The notes under the pieces: model-generated
The model's input: the letters and a program-made list of their open reading frames with translations, nothing else
Told to the model about the DNA's origin: nothing
Database searches by the model: none
Program-made: the position numbers and the translations under genes
Part shown: piece by piece, positions 55,142 through 64,000 of the stretch
How positions within the stretch are numbered: position 1 is the first letter of the stretch
How the letters are laid out: each line of letters begins with the position of its first letter
From: Isoetes taiwanensis
Taxonomy: Eukaryota > Streptophyta > Lycopodiopsida > Isoetales > Isoetaceae
DNA length: 64,000 nucleotides
Reading direction: 5' to 3'
NCBI GenBank assembly: GCA_021234155.1
Contig: JAJEKV010000078.1
Coordinates: 618,001-682,000 of the forward strand

Positions 55142-56401
55142 ATGATCAGAATGTACTCTAATGTGCATGCAGCTAGAGTACCTAGAAACCTTGATGAACA
55201 CAGGCAGCGAGAACAAGAACATACCCCACCAAGGCGCTTCCAGCCGAGGAATTTGCGCCCAGAATTCGAAGCAGTAACACCGGAAGAGGAGCTATCCCAG
55301 ATCAGATCGGACATCCACGACATAAGGGCATTGTTAGCAGGGGTAGCAGCAATAGGAGGACAGGACCAGAATGTACCCTTGCCGGAAACACCAGCTGGCC
55401 GGACAGTGCAACAAAGGAAGAGAAGCAGAAGGAGAAGATCTCCTAGTTCGGGATCCTCGAGCTCCAGCTTCGATTCTGAACTTCGGCATCGAGGAGCAGG
55501 AAGAAGAAGAGAGACGGGATCGCCGGCAGGATCCAAACCGTGACAGGGGCAGATCACAGACTGACTACCAGAAGAAAGTTGACTCCGCCCTTAGTAATGT
55601 TTGGAAAGCCAGAAAGTTAGAGCAGTTTTCAGGAGAAAACAGATCCGGAATGGAAGCAGAGGCGTGGCTGGATGAGATGAGTGAGTATGGCAACGCCTAT
55701 GGCATGAAAGATAAAGACAAAGGCAGGGTAGCAACAGCAAACCTCAAAGGTGCGGCTAGAATTTGGTGGAAAAGGGCACGCCAAAGCACATGGGCTGGCG
55801 AGAGGCGATTGCAAGTTGTAAAGTTTCGCCAAGGCGTTCAAACATCATTATGTACCAAAGAGAACATAAGTGCAACATGATGATGGCCAGTTCTATATAG
55901 GTCGCAGCGGGGCAACAAATCAGTCGAAATATACGGAGGAATTCATGAGACTAAGGCTTTATGTGCCAAAGTTGAGTGAAAAGCATGCGGTGGAAGGCTA
56001 TATTGAAGGCTTGAACGATGAGATCCGCAAGGTTGTAAGGGCAATAAACCGAAGTCCGTGTCGAGGCGAAGCAAAAGGCCATAAGTTTGCAAAGGAACAG
56101 GTCCACAAGAGCGAGGCATCAAGGCAGCAATATTTCCGGGATAAGGGGAAAAGCACGGGGGGCTATAGCCCAAAGGGCGGCAAGCCCGGTAGCTAGCAAG
56201 ACGCTAAAGTACAATTCAAATTATGGGAAGCAAGGCAACACAAGTAGTGGCAAGCAGAAAAAAAGCGAGGTAAGCTTCAAGGAGCAAGGAGCCAAGTCTA
56301 ACTACTCCTAAGCGGTGAGGCAATTTCTGCAGAAGCGAGGAGTGTATAGAGAAGCGGTGTGTTTTGGATGCTTCCAGCCAGAGCATAGGACCAACAATTG
56401 C
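55142..56401 (+). pseudogene. Gypsy gag
   Basis: From MIRMYSNVHAARV with an Arg/Ser-rich N-terminal region, then the Retrotrans_gag domain (KLEQFSGENRSGMEAEAWLDEM, NLKGAARIWWKRARQ, YTEEFMRLRLYVPKLSE, EGYIEGLNDEIRKVV), and finally a single CCHC zinc knuckle CFGCFQPEHRTNNCP at 56360-56401. Gag forms the virus-like particle and binds RNA. The domain is split over three frames by single-base shifts near 55470, 55860 and 56200. Confidence 0.9.
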
Positions 56402-58324
56402 CCCCGATTATGAATGCGGCATTGGCGAGCCGGGATGGGAGACACCATCGGACCAGACGGCGACGGCACGCGAGATTACATCCATGGTGAGTGTCACATC
56501 TTTGCAGCTATTGATCTGAGGAATGTAGAAAGTCGGTATAAGGTGATCTCAACGACCAGGAAAAGCCCCAAGAGAAATCCTTTATAGTATTGATAGACTC
56601 ACGGAAGCGGTCATAATTTTGCATCCCCTAGGATGGTAAGCATGTTGAAGTTAAAGCCGTTAAAATCCAAGCCCGGGCGGTGGTGGTGTTAGCCAATGGA
56701 GCAATTAGGCATCTGGCGGGGAAGAGAATAAACTTCAATGTAGACTTGCGAAGCGTTAATGTTGCATTGGGAGGCGGAAGTCATGAATATAGGCAAGTAT
56801 GATCTCATTATTGGAATGGAATATCTTGGACCAGCGGGGAGCAATCATCGATTGTGGGAAGCGTAAGGTGACCTTAACAACTCGAGGAGGGCAAGGTCAT
56901 CGAAATCCGAGGTAAAAAGTAACCCCAATCATGCAATGCATGAGTAGTGAAAAATTGCTTAAGTGCATAAGAAAGCAGCAAGTGGCCTATCTCCTTAAGC
57001 TTGAGCTCCAAGATCAGGAGCCGGAGACAAATAAAGAGATCAAAGAATCTAGCAAGCTTCCCAGACCAATAGCAAAGTTGATCGAAGAATTTCATGACTT
57101 GTTTCTGATGAGATTAAGCGACTTCCGCCCTATAGAGGAGTCGAGTGTGAAATAGCACTTGAACTGGGGCCGAAACCTACAAGCAAGGCACCTTATAGGA
57201 TGTCAACCGAGGAGTTGCCGGAGTTAAAAAGCAATTGCAAGAATTGCTAGACCTAGGGTTCATAAGACCTAGTGTCTCCCCGTTGAACCCCTATTCTCTT
57301 TGTGAAGAAGAAGGATGGTAGCCTTAGGATGTGCATTGATTACCGCTTGATTAAATAAGCACACCGGTCAAAAATAAGTATGCCTTGCCTAGGTCGAGAT
57401 GACTTAATGGATCAGTTGCGAGGGAGCAAAGATCTTCTCCAAAATAGATCTCGGATCGAGGATATCACCGAGATTAGGATCAAGGAGGAAGACATTCATA
57501 AGGCGGCGTTCAGGGACAAGATATGGGCACTATGAGTTCACGGTTATGCCCTTTGGATTGTCTAATGCACCAGCAACATTCATGAGATTAATGAAGCGGC
57601 GTCTTGGCGAATTTCTAGATTCCTTCATCATAGTCTTCTTGACGATATCTTGGTTTACGGCAAGTCACGTGGAGGAGCACGCCCAACACTTGAGGAAGGT
57701 GCTTGAAAAGTTAAGAAGGCATCAACTCTTTTGGGTTATCGAAGTGCCACCGCATAACGGAAAGGGGGAGTACTTGGGGCGCGTGATCACGGCAGAAGGC
57801 ATTTCCACGGACTGCGCGAAGATAGAAGCCGTGATCGGCTGGCCGGCACCAAAGAATACGCATGAAGTCGGGGAGCTTCCTAGGGCTAGCAGGCTATTAT
57901 AGAAGATTTGTCAAGAATTTTGCCAAGGTAGCAGCGCCATTGCGGATCTCACAAAAAGGTGGGAAGATAAAAGATTGGGCAGCCATTGGCAAAACAAGGC
58001 CCGAAAGCATTTGAGGCGCTAAAGGAAGCTTTGACGACGGGCGCCCAAGATTGGTCTTGCCAGATCCGACCAAAGATAAGCTTGTAGCAACAGATGCTAG
58101 CAGGATAGCGACAGCCAGCCGATCCTCATGCGGGAGGAAAGAGTAGTGGCCTATGATTCCAAGAAGTTGAACGGCGAAGCAAAATGCTTACCCAACGCAT
58201 GATCAGGAGCTCCCGGCTATAGTAAGAGCTTTAAGAATTTGGAGGCATTATTTATTGGGAAGAAAATTCCAGTTAGACACGGATCATCAAAGCCTCCAAT
58301 ATATATTTTTGCCGCCTCCTTAAT
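56402..58324 (+). pseudogene. Gypsy protease, reverse transcriptase and RNase H
   Basis: Protease: an interrupted DSGS-type active site near 56590-56620 (IDS...SGHNFASPRMV by frame change) and KYDLIIGMEYLGP. RT: PYRMSTEELPELKK, LFVKKKDGSLRMCIDYR, HYEFTVMPFGLSNAPATFM, and the catalytic box FLDDILVYG, reached only after a one-base shift near 57635. RNase [42 protein letters not shown]. All order and spacing are gypsy-typical. Frequent small indels break the frame, while the continuation downstream of 58325 is intact, an uneven pattern. Confidence 0.9.
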
Positions 58325-60001
58325 TTGAGGCAAAGGAGATGGATGGAATTCTTGGAAGAATATGACTTTGAGATAAGTTATAAACCAGGGAAGCTCAATG
58401 TGGTCGCGGATGCCCTTTCCAGGAAGCCATTGGCAACCAGAATTCATTGTAACGCCATATCAACACTCGTAAGTGAGTTTGGCAAGAAGATTGAGGAAGC
58501 TTTGCCAACGGACCTCGACTTCAAGGAAGTTTGGGCGAGCCTTTCCAAAGAGGCCAGGACCGACAAGGAAAGAGAGATGTTCAGGCACTATAAGAAGGAA
58601 GGGAACTTGCTATATTATAAAAACAAATTGTGTGTACCAAAATCTTCGCAAGTTAGAAAGCTTATTTTGAATGATACACACAATAGCCCCATAGCAGGGC
58701 ATGCAGGGTTCATGAAGACATACTTCAAGATTAGAAGCAGTTATTATTGGCCCGGCATGAAGAAGGAAATAGCAAGATATATTAGAGAGTGCCAGATATG
58801 CCAGCAGACAAAGGCGGAACAGCTCCGGATCCCAGGTGCCTTGGAACCATTGCCCGTGCCAAACGCTAAGTGGGAAGTGATAAGTATGGATTTTATTACA
58901 GGACTCCCAAGAACAGCAAGGGGCAAAGATGCCTTGATGGTGGTAGTAGATAAGTTGTCAAAGATGGCACACTTTGTGCCGTGCAGGACAACCGATACGG
59001 CATTAGACACGGCTAACCTATTTGTTAAGGAGATTTTTAGGCTCCATGGCATGCCAAGGGAGATAATCTCGGATAGAGACTCCAAGTTTATGAGTGCCTT
59101 TTGGCAGGACCTATTCACCACCATCCAGACGAAGCTTTCGATGAGCACGGCATATCATCCCCAAACAGATGGTCAGACGGAGAGGACAAACAGGATCATC
59201 GAAGATATGTTAAGAAGCTATGTGTGGAACAAGCAATCCAAGTGGGATGATTTCATCCACCTAGTGGAGTTTGCATACAACAGCACCAAGCAGGAGTCAT
59301 CGCAGATGAGTCCTTTTATGATTAACTACGGGTACCAGTGTCTTACCCCGGATACTTGGCACAACCCTGTGTCCAAGGTGGAAGTCTCCCAGCAGATGCT
59401 TTCGGAAATGCAAGACTTGGTGGAGGAAGTGAGAGGATATCTCCTTGCAGCAAGAAGCAGGCAGAAAAGCATCGCCGACAAGCATAGGACGGTAAGAGAA
59501 TTTGAAGTGGGAGACAAAGTGTGGTTGAAGATCAAAGTCAAGCAGGCCAAGCTCCGCATCGGCAATTGCAAGAAGCTTGCTCCAAGATGGGCTGGACCCT
59601 TCAGAATAGAGAAGAGAGTAGGTAACCAATCCTACAAGTTGGAATTGCCAGCACATCTTAAGATCAATAAAGTTTTCCACGTAAGTTTGCTAAAGAGACA
59701 CACCCCAAACCCCGAGGAAGTATTGGAGACAAATGAGTTTTTAGAAATGACGGACGAGCATATTGAAATCGTTCCGGAAGTCCTTCTTAATAGATCTTAT
59801 AAGAAGACCAGAAGGTCAAAATTTCTCCAATACCTTGTGAAGTGGAAGCACTTACCAGTGGAAGATGCTACGTGGGTACTGGAATCGGATCTTAAGAAGC
59901 AGTACCCCGAGTTTATGGAGCAATGCAAGGGTCGGCTCGTCACCGAAGTAGTCGACATCAGCAACCAAGAAATCGGCTCAGGCATGTCGATTTGGGTTTA
60001 G
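58325..60001 (+). CDS. Gypsy integrase with C-terminal chromodomain
   Basis: A 558-codon open frame that starts inside RNase H (WMEFLEEYDFEISYKPGK, ALSRKP) and runs to the pol stop. It has the HHCC zinc finger (HNSPIAGHAGF, CQICQQ), the DDE core (SMDFITGLP, IISDRDSKFM, TDGQTERTNRIIEDML), the GPF/Y-like module (PRWAGPFRIEKRVGN, LPAHLKINKVFHVSLL), and a chromodomain at about residues 475-540 (VPEVLLNRSYKK, FLQYLVKWKHLPVEDATW). Integrase inserts the cDNA; chromodomains of such elements read histone modifications and steer integration into heterochromatin. It is the only long intact part of pol. The first residue is not a real start, since pol is a polyprotein. Confidence 0.96.
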   Translation: MRQRRWMEFLEEYDFEISYKPGKLNVVADALSRKPLATRIHCNAISTLVSEFGKKIEEALPTDLDFKEVWASLSKEARTDKEREMFRHYKKEGNLLYYKNKLCVPKSSQVRKLILNDTHNSPIAGHAGFMKTYFKIRSSYYWPGMKKEIARYIRECQICQQTKAEQLRIPGALEPLPVPNAKWEVISMDFITGLPRTARGKDALMVVVDKLSKMAHFVPCRTTDTALDTANLFVKEIFRLHGMPREIISDRDSKFMSAFWQDLFTTIQTKLSMSTAYHPQTDGQTERTNRIIEDMLRSYVWNKQSKWDDFIHLVEFAYNSTKQESSQMSPFMINYGYQCLTPDTWHNPVSKVEVSQQMLSEMQDLVEEVRGYLLAARSRQKSIADKHRTVREFEVGDKVWLKIKVKQAKLRIGNCKKLAPRWAGPFRIEKRVGNQSYKLELPAHLKINKVFHVSLLKRHTPNPEEVLETNEFLEMTDEHIEIVPEVLLNRSYKKTRRSKFLQYLVKWKHLPVEDATWVLESDLKKQYPEFMEQCKGRLVTEVVDISNQEIGSGMSIWV

Positions 60002-60833
60002 ATTTAAGCATGTGTAGCTAAGGTTAATCTACGCATGCAGCCTATGCTAGGCATGGGTTGCATGCGTTGTTACCGATGATGAGACCACTACGGTGCTCTC
60101 TAGGGCGTGGTGTAATGTCAATGTAGGCATGACCGCGTTTCCGCTTGTTTCAGTGGAAGGTAGATTAGAAGTCTACTTCTGTCCCACGGAAGTAGACGAC
60201 CTCGAGAGAAAGGAGGTCATGGAGAGATGCATTGATAGGAAAAGCACCTTTAGCCCCATATATGCTTTGATAGGAAGAATCTATCCTTCACGCCCCATAT
60301 ACGGGAAGGATATCCTCCACGCTGGGCAACTAGAGGTGTAGGCATGAGCGGCATATAGGCATATAGGCGCTATCTTTTCGGCCAGGATGGGAGAAACATA
60401 ATCTTCCTATGCCGAAGAGATATGCCTTGCATCCATATAATTGTATTTAATGGGTGGTTCCCTTACAACCAACCCTTATAATAACAATTAAATATGTACT
60501 AACGTAGCGTACATCCTGCAGGCAACTAGAAGGACCGAGCGGCAGGAGGGTACCGCTACAAGAACTCACAACGCATAATTTTGCCATAATGTGTTGTGAG
60601 GAGGCGATGAGAAGTTTTTAGTTAAAACCTTAAAACTATAATTGATGTTAATTTTGTTAATAGTCGATTATGAAGTAGAGGACGGAAGAGCCTCTCACCA
60701 TAGTACAATCACAGTAAACTATAAATATTACTTGAGGTGATTAATATGATATGGATATATAAGTTGTTGTAATTGGAGGATATGCAGGTAACCAAGGTGG
60801 GGAGATGCGTGATGCTGAGGACAGCATCAAGTC
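60002..60833 (+). other. Gypsy 3' untranslated region
   Basis: About 830 bases between the pol stop and the polypurine tract, without a credible ORF. AACCAAGGTGGGGAGATG at about 60790-60807 closely resembles the true polypurine tract, 43 bases further on. Confidence 0.7.
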
Positions 60834-60846
60834 AAGGTGGGGAGAA
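60834..60846 (+). promoter_or_regulatory. Gypsy polypurine tract
   Basis: AAGGTGGGGAGAA directly abuts the TG of the 3' LTR, the usual plus-strand primer of plant chromoviruses. Confidence 0.92.
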
Positions 60847-62444
60847 TGTGACGTTCCAGCATAATATACGCCCCCAATACGTATATTATACTGCCACGTC
60901 ACACGTACATGTCACAAGTGACATGTACTTGAGAGCAGGACAACGTTGCACCTAGGAGCTAAAGGTTGCACCTAGGGGGCAACTTTGGATGTTGGGTATG
61001 TAATTAAACATACACAACAAAAGGTTCCTTGTTCATCCATTTCCAAATGGCTTAAAGCCATTTGCCCATGTGGATGCCCTAACCTAGATAGGGTCTATAT
61101 AAGGGCTAAAACCCTAGACCCTAGCTCTCTTCCATTTTGCCAATTAGGGTTCTCTAGAGCTTCCTTTCCTCTTTCGCATTTAGGGTTTCCCTGGGCCAAT
61201 TCGGCCAAGGTAAGACTCGAAATCGCATTGCCAGGCTCCGAAAAGTCGGATTTGCACAACAGGTTGCTGAGTAGCAGTCGTCTTCGGCAAGATCAGGAGC
61301 ATGGACGCCTTCCGAGGATCAGGAGCAAGCCAAGGAGCGTGTATCTAGTTGTTACGTTGTGCAAAACCGTCTTTAGGCGTGGCAATATGCCGGATTAGTA
61401 TGTTAGATCATCTCTGGAAGCCTTGTAGATCCCTAGATCTGAGACTCTAACGAATGAACCTAACATTGGATGTTAAGTAGATGGACTGATATGATTCTCT
61501 AATTACGTTACGTGATATTGCATGTATTCCACTCTGTGATCTCCTTGTTGTGGGAAGGGGGTAGAGACCTAAAAGGCTGTGTAGTAGATGCTCCTAGCAT
61601 AGCACCTTAGTTCCCACATAAATGCGCCCGTGTGTAAGGGAGCCCACCCGGCCGTGGGTGAAGGGGCAAGGCGGGTTGATAAGGAGGAACTTGTCTCATC
61701 GCGGACCGACCCTCCGGTAGTAAAGCCTATCGGGGTCTTTGCCGGCTAGGCTTAATGGCTTCCTTTGCGTGTGGGCAAGGCATGAGCTCGACACCGTGGG
61801 GTGGTGGATATGACCTTCCGGTGAGTTCAAGTCGAAGAAGGGCAGTGGCCCTCTAGCCGCTGCGATGAGCATGGATACCTTCCAGCGGAGGAGAGGCAGC
61901 TCTCTTCTGCCTCATCATCGGGCTGGGGAGATGCAACCCAGCAGTAGTAGCCCCTCCGGCTATTCACCCGGCAGCTCACGGCCTAGTCCCAACACTTTTC
62001 AGCCTACTCGCAAAGTGTGCCCGGGAGGGCGGATGGAGTGGACTACCCTAAGCCATGTTCTATGCCAGCCAAATCCATTGCCATGAATTCCATGCGCAAT
62101 GAACTCTCGGAGACCTAGCCGCCGGGTCATCCCCTTGAGTCCGAGCCCTGGGTAGGATCTCCCCTTTGTATTATTGTTATGAAGGTATAGCTGACTCCGT
62201 GATGTTGCTATTGCTATGATGATTGTGTTTGTATATTATTAGTTGTGCTCACGTTTGTTTGTTACGCTTCCGCAGATAGGTCGATCCGATGGAAGACGGA
62301 TGAATGACACATCCACTCTCCCCTTGCTGGCTCTGCCCCATGGGAGTAGAGTCAGGTGGATGGCCCCTGTCAGGCAGCTGCCAGGGGGAATGCTCCTCCT
62401 TCGAATACGATGCGGGCATCGTATAAGGAGTAGGGGACGTCACA
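60847..62444 (+). repeat. Gypsy 3' LTR
   Basis: 1598 bp, TGTGACGT to ACGTCACA, alignable with 49288-50888 over its full length. It ends just before the right-hand target duplication TTTTG. ORFs inside it are shadows of non-coding LTR sequence. Confidence 0.95.
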
Positions 62445-62454
62445 TTTTGGTGGG

Positions 62455-62465
62455 TATAAATATAC
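62455..62465 (+). promoter_or_regulatory. TATA box of gene D
   Basis: TATAAATATAC, 42-52 bases upstream of the gene D ATG and only 10 bases beyond the gypsy LTR. The element therefore landed right at this promoter. Confidence 0.55.
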
Positions 62466-62506
62466 ATCAAATTGCCGAGTGCAGCAACATTGGCCTCCAT
62501 CTAGCC

Positions 62507-62755
62507 ATGTGGTCTCATTCTGGTCCTGAACGTGATTCCATTACCTGCAAGATGAATCACGAAAACTTCAAGCAGTGTCGCGAGCGAGAAATACCCATGG
62601 AAGACTGGATGACCACTGCCGCTCTCAATCCTCGCTATTATCCTGATCCCTTCGATGTTATCATCCACCTAATATGGAATAGAGAGCATCAAATGTACAT
62701 GATAGAAAAGATCACTGGGGTGCCTGGTGACAATGACTCAGAAGAGTCCCCCTAA
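62507..62755 (+). CDS. Gene D: small unknown protein, paralogue of gene E
   Basis: 82 residues from ATG 62507. Core: RDSITCKMNHENFKQC, REIPMEDWM, PFDVIIHLIWNREHQMYMIEKIT, and an acidic end (GDNDSEESP). It aligns with gene E over about 70 residues: DSITCxM, CxxRxIPxDxW, FxVxIHL, QxYxIxxIT. I know no family with this pattern. An intact frame, TATA box and conserved paralogue support a real gene. The gypsy insertion lies about 60 bases upstream and probably altered its control. Confidence 0.65.
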   Translation: MWSHSGPERDSITCKMNHENFKQCREREIPMEDWMTTAALNPRYYPDPFDVIIHLIWNREHQMYMIEKITGVPGDNDSEESP

Positions 62756-62900
62756 ATCAATACTCAGAAGGTATATATGCTATATACGTACATTATATAC
62801 ATGTGTATTGTGTACATTATGCTCATTATGTATAACCAATAATGCCGCTTATAATTGCATGTCAATAATTTTGTTCGATATAAGAAGGCATCCATTTGCT

Positions 62901-63227
62901 ATGTCTCGACCTGGTTATTCTTATTACAGGGGGTCTACCTTGCCTCCTCGTCCCGAGGATATGGACTCCATTACTTGCACTATGACATATAATGATCTTT
63001 GTAGATGTTCTCAGAGGGGTATCCCCCTTGATCCCTGGCTGGAAGGAGTAGCAGAGGGTCGAAATCGTTCTTCCGGAGGGTTTTATCGTGTTGTTATCCA
63101 TCTTTGCAGGGTTGCAGGGCGTCAGGTCTATGAGATTAATCGCATCACTCAACTACCTTTTCATGACGATCCCGACACGAATGAACTTACAGATTCATGT
63201 ATGCTATGCCTCTTATATGAGTTCTAA
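62901..63227 (+). CDS. Gene E: small unknown protein, paralogue of gene D
   Basis: 108 residues from ATG 62901 (MSRPGYSYYRGSTLPP). It contains MDSITCTMTYNDLCRC, RGIPLDPWLEG, FYRVVIHLCRVAGRQVYEINRIT and an acidic DDPDTNELTDS, followed by a short hydrophobic end. It lies 145 bases after gene D in the same direction: a tandem duplication whose copies have diverged strongly but kept motif order, which argues for selection. It is followed by the hairpin cluster and the convergent gene F. Confidence 0.65.
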   Translation: MSRPGYSYYRGSTLPPRPEDMDSITCTMTYNDLCRCSQRGIPLDPWLEGVAEGRNRSSGGFYRVVIHLCRVAGRQVYEINRITQLPFHDDPDTNELTDSCMLCLLYEF

Positions 63228-63371
63228 GTATATGCCGTGCCTCTTATATGAGTTATAAGTATGTAATCACAAGTGATACATATGATCCATCTATTTACAC
63301 CACATTTACAATTTGGAAAGCTCTTGGCCATTTTCCTTACATGTAGATTCCAAATTCAGATAAGCATTCTC

Positions 63372-63553
63372 TTCGCAGTGTGTGTAGTCATGGTGCGAAA
63401 TTGTACACTCCAAAAATGCTCGCACCGTGACGACGGTGCGAAATAGACCTTCCCACAGAATGTGGAATAGTCATTTTCGCACCGTGGCCACGGTGCGAAC
63501 ATTAGTTACTTGTAAGCACAGACAACACGGTTTTCGCACCGTGGCCACGGTGC
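63372..63553. terminator. Four hairpins between convergent genes E and F
   Basis: TTCGCA...TGCGAA at 63372-63399; CGCACCGT-GACG-ACGGTGCG at 63421-63440; a perfect 24-base palindrome (half-site TTCGCACCGTGG) at 63476-63499; and its near copy GCACCGTGGCCACGGTGC at 63536-63553. They occupy the gap between the gene E stop and the gene F stop. The same family follows genes A and B. Confidence 0.5.
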
Positions 63554-63654
63554 AAGTAAAATAGAAGCGTAAAACAAATTAAAATGAAACTGAAGTTTAT
63601 GTTCGATATAACAAGAATAGATTTCAAACAAGTCTTTGCATTAATTGACAATGG

Positions 63655-64000
63655 TTACAACTTCATTTTCTTAGAAACATGTAAGTCATCGGACACTTCG
63701 ACTTCTTCCAATTCGGACTCCTGCAGACCAGCATCCAACAGGTACATAAGGTGAGGAATCTGGGGCTCCCTCTCTTCCCAAGTCAGTCGAATTGTAGCCT
63801 TATCCACGCCGGACAAGGCCAATGCAGCTCTACTGGCAGCCATAGAGTACATACTAAAGCCACCAAAAATATGCGTGGCGATATCTCTCCTAACAGCCAC
63901 TACTCGATCAGAATTGGCAGATAATGGGATGTGATTACCAATCAACGATAGGGCCTTAAGTTTCAAGACCTCTTCTGGTCCATATGGGCTGTACTTAGAA
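63655..64000 (-). CDS. Gene F: unknown protein, 5' end outside window
   Basis: The frame is open from the window edge (SKYSPYGPEEVLKLKAL) to the stop at 63655, at least 114 residues: VVAVRRDIATHIFGGF, SMAASRAALALSGVDKA, REPQIPHLMYLLDAGL, then an acidic stretch (ESELEEVEVSDD) and a basic end (KKMKL). No family recognised. I compared it with H2A and H2B because of the histone context and saw no convincing match. It is convergent with gene E across the hairpins. Confidence 0.55.
   Translation of the reverse strand, partial: SKYSPYGPEEVLKLKALSLIGNHIPLSANSDRVVAVRRDIATHIFGGFSMYSMAASRAALALSGVDKATIRLTWEEREPQIPHLMYLLDAGLQESELEEVEVSDDLHVSKKMKL

Larger units (their letters stand above)
49288..62444 (+). 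mobile_element. Ty3/gypsy chromovirus with accessory H3-like gene
   Basis: A 13,157 bp LTR retrotransposon flanked by the 5 bp target duplication TTTTG (49283-49287 and 62445-62449). LTRs are about 1.6 kb with TGTGACGT/ACGTCACA ends. Order: LTR, iMet primer site, cassette 1 (stem-loops, TATA, basic region, histone H3-like), cassette 2 (stem-loops, TATA, unknown ORF), gag, protease, RT, RNase H, integrase with C-terminal chromodomain, polypurine tract, LTR. The order PR-RT-RH-INT and the chromodomain define a chromovirus. About 4.2 kb lies between the 5' LTR and gag, far more than a normal leader. Integrase is intact; other genes show small indels. The element inserted between the divergent genes C and D. 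Confidence 0.96.

Noticed and set aside
63655-64000. Gene F as an H2A or H2B variant.
   Set aside because: The helical pattern is vaguely similar, but none of the H2A or H2B signature motifs align.

Overview
This is a repeat-dense stretch of a land-plant nuclear genome. Evidence: plant-type genes (TAF8, UBL5, WDR55), exon debris of a TMK-type receptor kinase, a 2-oxoglutarate dioxygenase, SDP6-type glycerol-3-phosphate dehydrogenase and a JINGUBANG-like WD40 protein, plus Ty1/copia, Ty3/gypsy (chromovirus) and Helitron elements. The sequence does not let me name the species. All similarities come from reading the translations; no search was run.

Layout. 1-14.6 kb holds a Helitron end, two host gene fragments (2OG dioxygenase, TMK kinase), an intact intronless TAF8 (3142-4329, +), UBL5 (6005-6226, -) and long stretches without a recognisable gene. 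14.99-22.04 kb is a complete but decayed copia element on the minus strand: LTR pair, AAAAT target duplication, iMet primer site. Its gag is interrupted by a 1.8 kb insert carrying an intronless JINGUBANG-like WD40 pseudogene. A paralogous copy of the copia target at 25.6-26.3 kb preserves the empty site. 22-34 kb carries dispersed repeats, Helitron 3' ends, an SDP6 exon relic and two identical 0.28 kb repeats. WDR55 (34120-35175, +) is intact and intronless. 39.3-43.1 kb has tandem repeats and a dead Helitron Rep gene.

43.5-64 kb is the unusual part. A compact cluster of unfamiliar genes occupies 43.5-49.3 and 62.4-64 kb: gene A, gene B, gene C, tandem paralogues D and E, and partial gene F. 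The 3' ends of A, B/C and E/F are separated by families of related palindromic hairpins (core GCACCGTGGCCACGGTGC). Gene B ends in a divergent histone H3 fold. The cluster is split by a 13.16 kb chromovirus (49288-62444, TTTTG target duplication). Between its 5' LTR and gag this chromovirus carries about 4 kb of extra sequence in two cassettes, each a pair of stem-loops, a TATA box and an ORF.

The first cassette encodes a second, clearer histone H3-like protein (52495-52797) behind a long lysine/arginine-rich region. The element's integrase ends in a chromodomain. A retrotransposon that carries both a chromodomain and its own H3-like histone is the main finding. Many frame breaks in the element may be consensus errors rather than decay, because the first ~390 bp of its two LTRs are identical by eye while other segments differ in dense clusters of small indels.
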